64,000 bases of DNA. It comes from Vitellaria paradoxa. Its lineage: Eukaryota > Streptophyta > Magnoliopsida > Ericales > Sapotaceae. The first letter of the stretch is position 1. The number at the start of each line of letters is the position of its first letter. Made by a program: the position numbers and the translations under genes. The stretch lies in the NCBI GenBank assembly GCA_019916065.1, contig CM034244.1:33727433-33791432 (forward strand), read 5' to 3'. Shown piece after piece: positions 41,731 to 53,589 of this stretch. The notes beneath the pieces were generated by a model, which saw only the letters and a program-made list of their open reading frames with translations, was not told the origin of the DNA and did no database searches.

Positions 41731-41989
41731 CCCTTCGGGGGTGGTCGAGTAGAGATCGAGAGTAGCTGAGGGACCCGTCCGTCTGATGGTTCTGGGTTCG
41801 AATCTCCCTTCAGTAGGACAGTTACCGCGCTTGTGTGGCCTCCTAGCAGCTCCCTCGGTCGAGCCGATCAGCCAGGGCTTACCTAAACTGGTTTACCACC
41901 TCGTGCGCCATTGCCGACTTGGTCTACGAGACGAGCTTCACCCAGTGCACACCCTTAGGTAGCGGCTGCGAGCTTTTCCCCGACCCAAA
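41731..41989 (+). mobile_element. tRNA-derived SINE, family A copy 2
   Basis: Head GGGGGTGGTCGAGTAG (box A) and GGTTCGAATCTCC (box B). 15-bp target duplication AAGTAAATTCAGAGC / AAGTAATTTCAGAGC at 41716-41730 and 41990-42004. The homologous place in unit 2 (about 48280-48294) is empty. Confidence 0.93.
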
Positions 41990-42796
41990 AAGTAATTTCA
42001 GAGCACATTTTGAAAACTCAATAATGTTTGCAAACTAAATTTAAACGATTTACTATTTAAACTAGTTTCGATCTTCGTTTGCATCCTATTTAAATTATTG
42101 ATTTATATGTTTAGTTACAAAAAAGTATTTTAGAATTTTTTTTTAGTTTCTTCCATTGTATATGATTTTTCATTAAAATTTATTTATTTATTTTTTTGCA
42201 TAAATTATATTTTTATGTGTATTGATCGCATATATAAAAAAAATTCAAAAATTTTTGATTCATTTAAGTAAAAACTATTCGTGTAGGGAAAAAAAAAAGT
42301 AACAAAAAATTGATTTTTTTTTTTTAAATTTTCTAACTTTTATCTATAAATGAATATAAATTTTTTAATTTTATATTATAAATACGATTAACACGTATGA
42401 AAGGTTTAGTTTAAAAGGAATAAATTTTGGTAAAAAATATTATTAAAAAAAATAAAAGTTTTTTTTTAACCAAATACAGCGATATATATATATATATATA
42501 TGTACGTATGTATAGAATGAACAGAACAAGTCAGAACTGAATGTCATCCAAAATTTCATTGTCATGAAAATGATTGTCAATTAATAATTAGTTGTTGTGA
42601 AGCACTGATTGACTTCACTGCATCAGCGGAAACATTGGGACTGGATCGTAATATTGCCTGAATTGCTGTTTGATACAATGCGAACAAATTAGCGTCGGCT
42701 ATATGCCAGGAACTTGCGCATGAGGCGGAAACGTTGACCACTAGCTAATATATAATATCTATACTCACACCTACGGATTAACTTATATTAATTAAT

Positions 42797-43009
42797 ACTA
42801 CAGTTGGCTTGGTTCAGTAGAGTAAAGGTCGAACTCAAAACTTGAGTAATCTATTTAGGTCGTGAGTTCGAATCCCTTCCTAAACAAGCTAGATAATTAA
42901 GTCAGAGACCGTGGTAGTGGAACGCGCTAATCTTCCTGATAGTTTGTAATTCGGTAGGTCCGAAGAGCTCAGCGGGTGATTTCTCCCGTCACAAAAAAAA
43001 AAAAAAAAA
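42797..43009 (+). mobile_element. tRNA-derived SINE, family B, with poly-A tail
   Basis: Box A TGGTTCAGTAG and box B GAGTTCGAATCCC in the first 80 bp, A tail at about 42992-43009. 16-bp target duplication ACTTATATTAATTAAT (42781-42796) and ACTTATATTGATTAAT (43010-43025). Empty site in unit 2 at 48780-48795. Confidence 0.93.
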
Positions 43010-43582
43010 ACTTATATTGATTAATGAAAAAAATCTAAAAAAGTCAGGTGACATTTACTTTATATTTTTATTTTTCTTTTTTTTTGGTATTTTTTGTTAT
43101 TTTTTGTTTTGAAATTTATGTCTTAAAAATGCTAAAAATCCATTTAATTTGATGTTTTTATTTTTTGTATTTTAGGATTCTCATTATTTTTGGTTAAAAA
43201 AAGCTCAAAATTACCTTTGGACGTTTTGCATTTCATCTGTAAACCCGTTATTTTTGTTTTCCAAAATAGGTTTTTGAAAGAACAAGTAATCAAACGTATT
43301 TTGGAATTTTTGGTTGTTTTCAAAAATAAAATGAAAAACGATCACAAAATAGATATATCATATGAATCCTGAATTTTTTAATAGAAAATTCTATTTTAAT
43401 GAACTGAATACTTAAAATTTTAAATACAAAAGCTTTTATTAGGCGCAATTGGGTTTAATTTGCACAATTAAGGTGTAATAAAAATTTATGTATTTTAATT
43501 ACAAATTTTCAATCCACTAAAATAGAAATTTTCAAGAAAAAGTTAATTTTTCTTGGAATTTTCCCCACACTAACAAGGTAAA

Positions 43583-43813
43583 AGGAAGCTGATGGTTAAA
43601 GGAAAAGGCAGTTCAGACTAAGTTCATGGAAAAGTTTTGCAGTAGTTATATTTTAAGCTGATCATATTGGATAAATTTGCTTACTCAGAGAGAGGGGGAG
43701 AGAGAGAGAGAGGAGCTGGTGGCTAAAGAAAAAGGCAGTTTAGACAAAGTTCATTGAAAAGTTTTGCAGTAGTTATAGGTTAAGCTGATGATATTGGACA
43801 AATTTGCTTTCTC

Positions 43814-43830
<17 letters not shown>
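43583..43830. repeat. About 130-bp tandem duplication, 0.8 kb upstream of extensin 1
   Basis: Two copies sharing AGTTTTGCAGTAGTTATA and GGACAAATTTGCTT-type sequence (43583-43705 and 43716-43830). Single copy in unit 2 (about 49319-49410). Confidence 0.8.
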
Positions 43831-43889
<59 letters not shown>

Positions 43890-43897
43890 TGTGTGTG
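43813..43897. repeat. (GA)n(GT)n microsatellite
   Basis: About 75 bp of GA repeat followed by a short GT repeat, upstream of extensin 1; only a short GA tract is at the corresponding place in unit 2 (about 50904-50919). Confidence 0.95.
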
Positions 43898-44062
43898 AAA
43901 CCTTTTTTTTTATTTGGATAAAGTAACAGTCGTCTTCTTTCATTGTTAAAATGTTCCGTTCATAGAATTTAAGTACTAACTTTCTATCGTAGATATATTC
44001 CAACATCATGAAGAGACCAAATTGGCTCATACGTGCAATACCAATTGCTAATTAAAATTGTT

Positions 44063-44065
<3 letters not shown>

Positions 44066-44099
<34 letters not shown>
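44066..44099. repeat. (TA)n microsatellite
   Basis: Uninterrupted TA repeat about 0.5 kb upstream of extensin 1. A second TA tract is at 44264-44285. Confidence 0.95.
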
Positions 44100-44102
<3 letters not shown>

Positions 44103-44318
44103 CCTCATTAGAACACAAAAAACACAAAAATTACATATCCAACCTTGATATCCGTATTAGTGCGAACCCACATTATATTGGAGACATGGTCAAACAATTG
44201 TTAAAAAAAAAAAAAAAAAAACAAAGGGGTGTCATCCCACAAGTTGTGGGTGTTAGTTGAGTTATACATATATATATATATATATACACACATATATTTG
44301 TTTGTATATTCATGTATA

Positions 44319-44554
44319 GGCCTGGCACATTTCAGAGTCAACAAATTGAAAGATTCCTAACGACAATCCAAGCTAGCATTGTGAGATATTGAATGTTTAC
44401 TTCCTTGTTAGCAAAATATGCCTGGAACACTATTGTATGAAAATGAGAGGATTTCTATTCTTTAAAAAAAGAAGAGAGAGATTTGGTAGAACGTGGAGGC
44501 TTCAACCTTCCATTAAACAAATGCAACACTGATTGAAGGGATCACTATATAAAG
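44319..44554 (+). promoter_or_regulatory. Extensin 1 promoter block and TATA box
   Basis: Conserved with 51361-51558 and 57715-57960. Contains AGAGTCAACAAA (an inverted TTGAC W-box core, about 44335-44345), the segment CATTAAACAAATGCAACACT, and TATATAAAG at 44546-44554, 64 bp before the ATG. Confidence 0.8.
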
Positions 44555-44609
44555 GGGCATTTCTCCTCATTGTAGACTCATCAAATCCATATTCATCAAG
44601 TTGCCAGAA

Positions 44610-45899
44610 ATGACCACTACTTCTTGGCCATGGGCATTCTGTGCCTTGGCAATATGTTTGTTGGCTACACAAGTGGCAGGTGACTCCAAACCATACCTAT
44701 ACGCTTCTCCACCACCTCCATACTATTACAAATTCCCACCACCACCTTCACCCTCACCTCCTCCACTTTACTACTACAAGTCTCCTCCTCCACCACCTCC
44801 TTCACCACCCCCTCCATACAATTACAAGTCCCCACCTCCCCCATCTCTGTCACCGCCACCATCATACTATTACAAGTCTCCTCCTCCACCGTCTCCCTCT
44901 CCTCCTCCGTCATACCACTACAAGTCTCCACCTCCACCATCTCCATTGCCTCATTCTCCATATCATTACAAATCTCCATCTCCGCCATCTAAATCCCCTC
45001 TTCCACCATATCACTACAAATCTCCACCTCCACCATCTAAATCTCCTCTTCCACCATCTCAATCATCACCGCCTCCTTACCACTACAAGTCCCCACCTCC
45101 ACCATCACCATCGCCTCCACCTCCTTACTACTACAAATTTCCACCACCTCCATCTTCGTCGCCACCCCATCCATACCACTATAAGTCTCCACCTCTACCA
45201 TCTCCATTACTGCCTCCTCCATACTATTACAAATCTCCACCTCCGCCATCTAAATCCTCTTCTTCACCATATCACTATAAATCTCCTCCCCCACCATCTC
45301 CATCACCACCACCTTTTTACCATTACAAGTCCCCGCCTCCACCTCCACTATCACTATTACCTCCTCCTCCTTACTACTATAAGTCTCCACCACCTCCATC
45401 TTCATCACCACCCCCTCCATACTACTACAAGTCTCCACCTCCACCTCCACCATCTCCATCACCGCCGCCTCCATATTACTACAAATCTCCACCTCCGCCA
45501 TCTAAATCCCCTCCTCCACCATATCATTATAAATCTCCTCCCCCACCATCCCCATCACCGCCACCTCCTTACCACTATAATTCCCCACCTCCGCCGTCAC
45601 CGTCACCTCCTCCTCCTTACTACTATAAGTCTCCACCACCACCATCTTCCTCTCCTCCCTCTCCTTACTACTATAAGTCCCCACCTCCCCCGTCTTCGTC
45701 ACCCCCTCCCCCATATTATTACAAATCACCGCCACCTCCATCCTCATCACCCCCACCTCCATACTCCTACAAGTCGCCATCTCCTCCTTCTCCATCACCA
45801 CCGCCTCCGTATTACTATAAATCCCCACCACCACCCTCATCTTCACCTCCACCTCATGTATACTACTACAACTCTCCACCACCTCCAATTGTTCACTAA
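44610..45899 (+). CDS. Extensin-like hydroxyproline-rich glycoprotein 1
   Basis: Intronless, 429 residues. An N-terminal signal peptide ([19 protein letters not shown], likely cleaved after TQVAG, about residue 24) precedes an almost continuous array of SPPPP blocks alternating with YYYK, YHYK and YNYK. The end is [13 protein letters not shown]. Known biology: Pro in SPPPP is hydroxylated and arabinosylated, and Tyr motifs are cross-linked by peroxidase in the cell wall. The ATG at 44610 was chosen because all three paralogues begin MTTT there, right after AGAA. Repeat units are less regular than in gene 3 (SLSP, SKSP and SSSP variants). An intact frame and promoter suggest a working gene. 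Confidence 0.94.
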   Translation: MTTTSWPWAFCALAICLLATQVAGDSKPYLYASPPPPYYYKFPPPPSPSPPPLYYYKSPPPPPPSPPPPYNYKSPPPPSLSPPPSYYYKSPPPPSPSPPPSYHYKSPPPPSPLPHSPYHYKSPSPPSKSPLPPYHYKSPPPPSKSPLPPSQSSPPPYHYKSPPPPSPSPPPPYYYKFPPPPSSSPPHPYHYKSPPLPSPLLPPPYYYKSPPPPSKSSSSPYHYKSPPPPSPSPPPFYHYKSPPPPPLSLLPPPPYYYKSPPPPSSSPPPPYYYKSPPPPPPSPSPPPPYYYKSPPPPSKSPPPPYHYKSPPPPSPSPPPPYHYNSPPPPSPSPPPPYYYKSPPPPSSSPPSPYYYKSPPPPSSSPPPPYYYKSPPPPSSSPPPPYSYKSPSPPSPSPPPPYYYKSPPPPSSSPPPHVYYYNSPPPPIVH

Positions 45900-46169
45900 A
45901 GAAATCTTGACTATTCATCGATTATGAAAATTATTGATAGCCGTACAAGGCAAGAAACTTATGCTTTTTTTGTTTTTGGAGAAATAGTGATGAAGATTTG
46001 AGGTCAACAAAAACTGCTGGCGTGAGAATAAGAAAAGTTCATATTTACGTTGTGCGTTAAATTGTGAATTCTACTAAAATTTCGTTCTACAACTATGTAT
46101 TTAATATATTATGTATTTTTTCTTAATTATGTGTTCAATGAATGTGATTCCATATGTTGACAAATTTGA

Positions 46170-46175
46170 AATAAA
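46170..46175 (+). terminator. Extensin 1 poly(A) signal candidate
   Basis: AATAAA in the conserved context TTTGAAATAAAATC, about 270 bp after the stop; the same element follows genes 2 and 3. Confidence 0.55.
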
Positions 46176-47949
46176 ATCGAAATTTTCAACTTCTTTTCTT
46201 TGTTCTATTCGTTGTATTCATCTTTGTCTTTTAGTTCCGCACTGGGTATGATCATTTTAAGAGCAATAGACTCAAAAGTAGGTTGGTTGGAATTCTTTAA
46301 ATATGTGAATTTGTGTGTGCACAGAGAGAGCTCTCAAAATTTGCCAGAAAAAGAAGCTTCTCAATTATCTAATCAAATTCCATTAATTCACATCAGGTAA
46401 TATTTTAGCATTAAAAAATTAAATAATTCATGACGCGCTACAAAGATGTTAAATTTGTGGAAGTTAATCGTGTGAAACCCTGGCTTTGCTTCTTTATTAG
46501 GATTTGGACTATAATAGATGGATTGCTCTTCTTATATAATAAAATGCAAATTGTTTAGGTTGTAACCAAAAGAAAACTAGGATATCACGACACTTCGTAT
46601 ACTATCAACTTTTGCCTACGAAGACTGACCCAAAAAGTATGCATTTAGGTGGGAAATAAACTTGAGGCATTGCGTACGGACGACTGCATGGTAAGAATGG
46701 TTATCAAAGAAAATTTTTAACCAAGCAAGGTTAAAATATAAGACCTCTTTCATTTATTAGTTGTTCTGGGGAAAGAAAATTTTACCAAAATTTTCTGTCA
46801 AGTACAATTTTTTAATTATAGAAGAGGTTAAGTATTTTAAAATTAATTTTTATTATTTTTTTATTTTTTTTTCCTAACAGGAGAAGCATAACATTGCCAT
46901 TGTTTTGACACTAATGACTAGCATGTTTAAATGAAGAATAGTGCTGTTTTACCAAAATAATTTATGGTCAGAATTAAGTACTTCTTACGGATTTTATCAC
47001 TTTTAAAACAATAATTCACCAATGTGTGTTATTTTACGTAAATGTCATTATCATGTTATTTAAACAGTAAATTTTGGTAAATATTTTTTACAATAAATTA
47101 TTTTTTAGTGTGAGTTTATAATATTAAATTTAACAAAATATCTATAACTTTCTTTAAGTTAGATAAGGAATGTGACTTCCACCGACTCGAGTTGAAAAAA
47201 TAAAACAAAAACAAAACACACGTGCATTCTAAACATTTTCCTTGGAAATAGCGAAAGCATGTCAACTTAGTGATGAGAGAGGGTATAAACTAATTCAAAC
47301 TGAGAATATATTTGTTTGGACGGCAATGGTAAAGTTTCCTTTTGGTTAATTATGCAAATTTCTTATTTATATTTATTAAAATTAGCTAGGACTTGAATAT
47401 TTGGAATTGTACCTTACAATTCTTGGATTGAATTACTAATTAACAGTTGGAAACGCGGGTTAAGAATAATATGGCAAGATGATGGCTTTGATTCTTCCTC
47501 ACCTACTAGTAACACGGTTTTCTTCCTCATAAAATTAAGACTAAACAAAAATAGGAGTATTAACGAAACAAGCAAATCCAGCTTAGTTTGCTAAAAATTC
47601 ATTCGAGATCAGTTTGTTATAAAATTAAAACAATTAAAGTTTCAATATAATTTGTAATTTGCCCTCAATTTAAATTTTGATATAAAGAGGGTGATATCAC
47701 CCAAAATTTTATTGAATACTCTTGATCCACAAGTGGAGTACCGTGGTTATATCTCATATCCTTATAATAGTTAAACTATGAAATCGTAATTGAGAATGCA
47801 ACTTATTAAAATTATGCACAACTCAATTAGAACCAACAAAGATAGTTTAGTCTCTGAAAGTTCAAAAGTCGAAAAAACAAACCTTCATTAAGCTTAAACC
47901 TTTATAAAATAAGCAAATTATTCGAATTTGATTCAATTTGAAAACTAAG

Positions 47950-48280
47950 GTCCTGTTTGGAGAAGTAAAAAAATAAATAAATAAAATCTTAACTTTTGCT
48001 ATTTTAGGTGTTTGGTAAAATACCAAAAGTTACCAATAATTCTACATAGAGTGTTATTGATACATTACTTTTATTGAGTTGGCGAAGTGTATAATGGTCA
48101 TTTTATTTTAACTTAACTTAAAAATTATCAAAATTTTTAACAAACACAAAAAAAATTATCATAATTTACTAAAAATTTTTATTTACTTTAGTAAACACAC
48201 TAAAAGTTTCACCTATTAATTTTTGACAAAAAAGTGTCAAAAGCTGACTAAAATTTAAATATTCAAATGGGAGCTTAATA
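47950..48280. mobile_element. Possible MITE in unit 2
   Basis: Left end AAGGTCCTGTTTGG and right end TCAAATGGGAGCTT are loosely inverted. The interior has ACCAAAAGTT/AACTTTTG motifs similar to 39561-40380. Target duplication unclear. Confidence 0.35.
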
Positions 48281-48424
48281 AGTAAAGTTGGAGCACATTT
48301 TAAAACTCCATAATGTTTTTAAACTAGAGTTTAACGACTTACTATTTAGATTGGCTTCAATATATAGTCGTTTGCATGCTAGACAAAAACATCGCTTTAG
48401 TTAATAGTTGTTGATTCGTACATA

Positions 48425-48478
48425 CATATATATATATATATATGCGTGTGTGTGTATGTGTGTGTGTGTGTGTATATA
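48425..48478. repeat. (TA)n(TG)n microsatellite
   Basis: Compound dinucleotide repeat; the corresponding place in unit 1 has a shorter TA tract (42481-42501). Confidence 0.9.
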
Positions 48479-49420
48479 GAATGAACTCAACAAGTCAGAA
48501 CTGGATGCCATAAAAAAAAGTCAACTTCATGGAAATGATTATTATTAATTAATAATTAGGAGCTATGAAGCATTGGATTGACTTCAGGGCTTCAGTCGAA
48601 ACATTGGGCACTGGATTGTAATATTGCCTCAATTGTTGTTTGGTGCGATGAGAACAAATTAGCGTCGGCTATGTACCAGGAATTTGCAGCTGTTTCGGGA
48701 AGCATCTTTAATTTCGCTTATTCCCATTAGGCGGAAACGTGCTGGTCACTAGCTAATATATACTCACACCTACTGATTAATTTATACTAATTAATGAAAA
48801 AATTCTAAAAAATGAGGCGCCATTTACTTTATATTTTTATTTTTTTATTTTTTTATATCTTTGTTTCCTTTTTTTTTACATTTATATTTTAAAAATGCTG
48901 AAAACACATTTAATTTGATATTTTTTATTTTTTATATTTTGAGATTCGTTTTTTGTTTTTTAAAATAGATCTTGAAAACACAAGTGAACAAATGTGTTTT
49001 GGACAATTTTTATTATTTTCAAAGAAAATAAAATAAAGAATGAGTCCAAAACAAGTATGTCAAATGGATCTCAAATTTTTTAATAAAAAATTTTATTTTA
49101 ATGAACTGAATACTTGAAATTTTAAATATATAAACTTTTGTTGAGGTGCGATTGAGCTTCGTACTGGGTTGATTGATGTTTATACTGGGTACAATTAGGG
49201 TGTAATAAAAATTTATGTATTTTAATTGATTTCAAAATATCAATCAACTAAGACAGAATTTTAAAAAAAAAAAGTTGAATTTCCTTGGAATTTTCACTAC
49301 ACTAATAATGCAAAAAGGAGCCGATGGCTAGAAAAAGGCAGTTTAATTAGATATTATAAGTTTATGGAAAAGTTTTGGAGTAGCTATACATTAGATGGAT
49401 CGTATTTGCAACCTAGTTTT

Positions 49421-50118
49421 ATTTATATACTGGTAATTGTCTGTATCTAAACGCGTAAAAATATAATTTAATGGGTGAATAATTTAAATTTAAATTTATA
49501 AAGTAAACTTATATAAAAAAAAATATAAAAATAACTTATAAAAATAAAAAAACATTAAGGTATAAAATTTTATTATTTACTACAAATATTATCGCATTTT
49601 TAAAGTATTAATTTAAAATCTTTTATATAAAAAGTATTCAAAAAAATATGAAAAAGTGAGAGAAAAAAATAATCCTGACTATTTAGCAAATTCAATAGTT
49701 GAAAATATCTCAAATTTAAAATTTTAAACTTCTTTATTATATATAAATAACAAAGAGTGTAAACGTGTGTGTATTTTAAAATTTAAATTTTAAGCATATT
49801 AAAATTAAAATTTTAATTTAAATATTTATTTTTAATAAAATTTTAAAGAAAATTAAATTTAAATATATTTTTTAAATAAAAAATTAGTTCACTTTGTCTA
49901 ATAAGTATTCATACATTTTGTTTAATAAATGTGTACAATTTTATTATTTATTACAAAATATTATCACTTTTTTTAAATATTAATTTAAAAAGTTTTATGT
50001 ATTAAAAAAATATGAAAAGAGTAAAGACAATCAAAGTAGAGAGAGAAAGAAGTAATCTTAATCATTGAAAATATACAAATGTCAAATCAATAACGTATAT
50101 TATTGCATAGATTCACAT
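49421..50118. repeat. AT-rich dispersed repeat, copy 2
   Basis: About 0.7 kb related to 38030-38858, with the same internal duplication pattern, but placed about 1.5-2.2 kb upstream of its extensin gene rather than about 6 kb. Confidence 0.65.
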
Positions 50119-51360
50119 GACATTTTGCAGATAATAGTAGTGTTAGATGGCAAAAAAAAGTACAACAAAAGTACAAAGATTTAATGTAAAAATGATATGC
50201 GGTAAAATTTCATTGAAATAAATTACAAAAAGTTAGTAAAAGTTAATGAATTTTTGTAAATCAAACCCCACACTATAGGTAGAAAGAAAAAGTTATGATA
50301 CCCGAAACTATCAATTTATGTTCATTGATTTGTGTTTTATGTGGCGAAGCTTTGATGACATATTTATAATGTTAAAAAAATATAATTAATTTTCAATTTA
50401 TTTGAAAAATAATTAATTTTTTATTTTTAATTTATTAAAAAAATAATTAATTCTCGCCAATCAACCCAGCGCCCTCCCCTACTTTGTCGCCATCAAAGGC
50501 AATCCGAACTTGCCACGGAGAGACAAATGTTTTGTCAAATGTCTTCCCTTATTACTTAAATGGATGAAGTGATTAATTTAATTAGTCACTAGTTTCACAA
50601 TTTCCTTTCTTAGAAGATGCCAAATATTTAACTAACTAGCTAGTTTCGAAAACAAACCCAAAATATAACAAGAAAACCAATAAGTATGAAGACTTTAAGA
50701 AAAAAAATAAAAATAAAAAGGCAAATGGCAGCCGAGGACTGAATTAAGACTGTTCCAAGTAATACCTTGTGTACCCTGACCTAATTTTTTTAATTCAATT
50801 TCTTTTAAATTCTAAATTATTTTATTACACCCCAAATAAATTTCAAATTTTAAATCTGCCCTAACGATCAAGGATAACAATTTAATTGTTAATGGTTGTT
50901 TTTAGAGAGAGAGAGAGAGTTAAACCTTTATTTATTTTTATTTTATATTAATTTTTAAAAATGATACATAGTAATTGGATAAAGTAAAAAAGACGTCTTT
51001 CGTTGATAAAATGTTCCTTTCACACAATTTATGTAGTAGTTTTCTATGACAAATATATTTCAATATCATGAAGAGACAAAATTGGCACATAAATGTAATC
51101 CCATTGCTAACATTATTGTTAGAATAGATCCACATTTAGAACAAAAAAATACACAAAAATTACATATCCAACCTTGACATCCATATTAGTGCCAACCCGC
51201 ATTATATTGGAGACATTGTTAAACAATTACAATAATTAATAATAATAATTATTATTATTATTAAAGAAAAAGACAAAAAAAAAAAAAAAAGCATCATACA
51301 ACAAGCAATGGGTGCTAGTTGACTTTTGTATACATATACATGTTTGTTTATTCATTTAGA

Positions 51361-51558
51361 GGCCTGTCACATTTCAGAGTCAACAAACTGAAAGATTCCT
51401 ACTAACAATCCTGGCTAGCATTGTGAAACAGGCCTGGAAAAACGTTGTATGAAAATAAGAGAATTTCTTTCCTTTAGAAAAAGAGATTGGTAGAGGGTGG
51501 AAGCTTCAACCTTCCATTAAACAAATGCAACACTGACTGAAGGGATCACTATATAAAG
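51361..51558 (+). promoter_or_regulatory. Extensin 2 promoter block and TATA box
   Basis: Same conserved block as the other two genes (CATTTCAGAGTCAACAAA, CATTAAACAAATGCAACACT), TATATAAAG at 51550-51558, again 64 bp before the ATG. About 40 bp shorter than in gene 1 because of internal deletions. Confidence 0.8.
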
Positions 51559-51613
51559 AGGCATGCCTCCTCATTTTAGACTCATCAAATACATATTCAT
51601 CAAGTTGTCAGAA

Positions 51614-52825
51614 ATGACCACTACTTTTTGGCCATGGGCACTCTGTGCCTTGGCTATATGCTTGTTGGCTACACAAGTAGCAGCTGACTCCAAGCCATAC
51701 GTCTACGCTTCTCCACCACCTCCATCCTACAAGTACAACTCTCCGTCTCCACCGTATTACTACAAATATCCATCACCACGTTCACATCATTACTACTACA
51801 AATTACCACGTTCACATCATTACTACTACAAATCACCATCTCTTCCATCACCATCACTTCCATCTCCTTATCATTATAAGTCACCACCACCACCATCTCC
51901 ATCGTTGCCTCCCCCATATTACTACAAGTCCCCTCCCCCACCTTCTCCATCACCACCACCTCCATACTACTATAAATCCCCACCACCGCCTTCACCCTCA
52001 CCTCCTCCACCCTACAACTACAAGTCTCCTCCTCCACCATCTCCTTCACCACCCCCTTCATACCATTACAAGTCCCCACCTCCCCCATTTCCGTCACCGC
52101 CACCACCACCATATTACTACAAGTCTCCTCCCCCACCATCTCCCTCTCCTCCTCCTCCTCCATACCACTTCAAGTCTCCACCTCCACCATCTCCATCACC
52201 GCTTCCTCTATATGACTACAAATCTCCACCTCCGCCATCTAAATCCCTTCTTCCATCATATCACAACAAATCTCCTCACCCACCATCCCGATCACCACCG
52301 CCTCCTCCATATTACTACAAATCTCCACCTCCACCATCTAAATCACCTCCTCCACCATATCACTATAAATCTCCTCCCCCACCATCTCCATCACCACCAC
52401 CCCCTTACTTCTACAAATCCCCACCTCCACCATCACTATCACTGCCTCCTCCATATTACTACAAATCTCCACCTCCACCATCTAAATCTGCTCATCCACC
52501 ATATCATTATAAATCTCCTCTCCTACCATCTCCATCACCACCACCTCCTTACCATTACAAGTCCCCACCTCCACCATCCCCATCACCTCCTCCTTCTTAC
52601 TACTATAAGTCCCCACCACCACCATCTCCCTCTCCTCCCCCTCTCTATTACTATAAGTCCCCACCACCACCATCTCCCTCTCCTCCCCCTCCCTACTACT
52701 ATAAGTTCCCACCTCCACTTTCGCCATCGCTGTCTCCCCCATATCACTACAAATCGCCGCCACCTCCATCCCCATCACCTCCACCTCCGTACTACTATAA
52801 TTCACCACCTCCTCCATCTCCATAA
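51614..52825 (+). pseudogene. Extensin-like gene 2, 3'-truncated by a nonsense mutation
   Basis: Intronless; reads 403 residues from [19 protein letters not shown] (signal peptide, cleavage probably after VAA) through SPPPP/YYYK repeats to TAA at 52823-52825. Beyond the stop the same frame continues for 34 codons of extensin sequence ([16 protein letters not shown]... to IVY) and ends at TAA 52928-52930, as in the paralogues. The context implies TCA changed to TAA. The N-terminal region is atypical, with RSHHYYYK repeats. An upstream in-frame ATG (51563) would add 17 residues but lies only 5 bp after the TATA box, probably before the transcription start. A shortened wall protein could still be made, so pseudogene status is uncertain. 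Confidence 0.85.
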
Positions 52826-53190
52826 CCACCACCTCCCTATTACTACAAATCCCCACCACCACCCTCATCTTCACCTCCATCTCCTCATGTATACTACTAT
52901 AACTTTCCACCACATCCAATTGTTTACTAAAAATCTTGACTATTCATCGATCATGAAATTAAGCAATAGCCGTATGAAGAAAGAAACTTATGCTTTTTTG
53001 AGGTGTATTGACGATGATTTGAGGTCAATAGTTATTGTTGGCGTGACAATAAACATAGTTCATATTTACATTGTGCTTCAAACTATGATTTCTGCAAAAT
53101 TTTCTCTCTATGACCATGTATTTAATATATTCTGTATTTTCTTCTTATTTATATGTTTAATGAATGTCATTTTATAAGTGATAAATTTGA

Positions 53191-53196
53191 AATAAA
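53191..53196 (+). terminator. Extensin 2 poly(A) signal candidate
   Basis: AATAAA in TTTGAAATAAAATC, at a position homologous to gene 1. Confidence 0.5.
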
Positions 53197-53589
53197 ATCA
53201 AAATTTTAAACATCCTTATATTATTCTACCCATTGTATTCATCTTCATCTTTAAGTTCTACAATGGTTATGATCAGTTTAAGAGCAATAGATTCAAGAAT
53301 AGGTTGGTTGGAATCCTTTATATATGTGAATGTGTTTGTACAGAGAGATTTCTAAAATTTTTCCAGTAAAAGGAAGCATCTCAGTTATCTAGTCCAATTC
53401 CATTACTTTGTATTAGGTAATCTTTAGGCATTAAAGAATTATATAATTCCGCAAAGAAGTTAAATTTGTGGAAGCTAACCGTGTGAAACCATGGCCTTAT
53501 TTCTTTATTATGAATTTGACTCTATACATGATTGAGAGTTTTAAAACCAAATGCCAGCATATATAAGGTTATGTTTTAATTTTTGTTAC

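Larger units (their letters stand above)
37906..46680 (+). repeat. Extensin tandem duplication unit 1
   Basis: The 5' and 3' flanks of the first extensin gene match those of the second over several kb. Examples: 37950-38030 with 46688-46770, 38960-39060 with 46873-46975, 40440-40760 with 47233-47600, 42500-42780 with 48480-48780, and the 3' flank 45900-46600 with 52931-53500. Length differences come from element insertions in unit 1. Boundaries are approximate. Confidence 0.8.
46681..53540 (+). repeat. Extensin tandem duplication unit 2
   Basis: Second copy of the extensin unit, colinear with unit 1 but without its SINEs and the 39063 MITE. Includes its own insertions (49421-50118, probably 47950-48280) and a (TA)n(TG)n tract. 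No gene other than the extensin. Boundaries approximate. Confidence 0.8.

Noticed and set aside
40876..43009. tRNA genes (box A/box B matches)
   Set aside because: The box-containing heads do not fold as full tRNAs by inspection and are attached to SINE bodies with target duplications.
44641..45927. Long open frame overlapping extensin 1 in another + frame (His/Leu/Thr-rich)
   Set aside because: CCA/TCA/TAC-type repeats avoid stops in every frame; there is no signal peptide or conserved end in that frame, so it is a composition artefact.
51563..51613. Upstream in-frame ATG of extensin 2 (and 57965 for extensin 3)
   Set aside because: It lies about 5 bp after the TATA box, likely outside the transcript, and gene 1 has no equivalent ATG.
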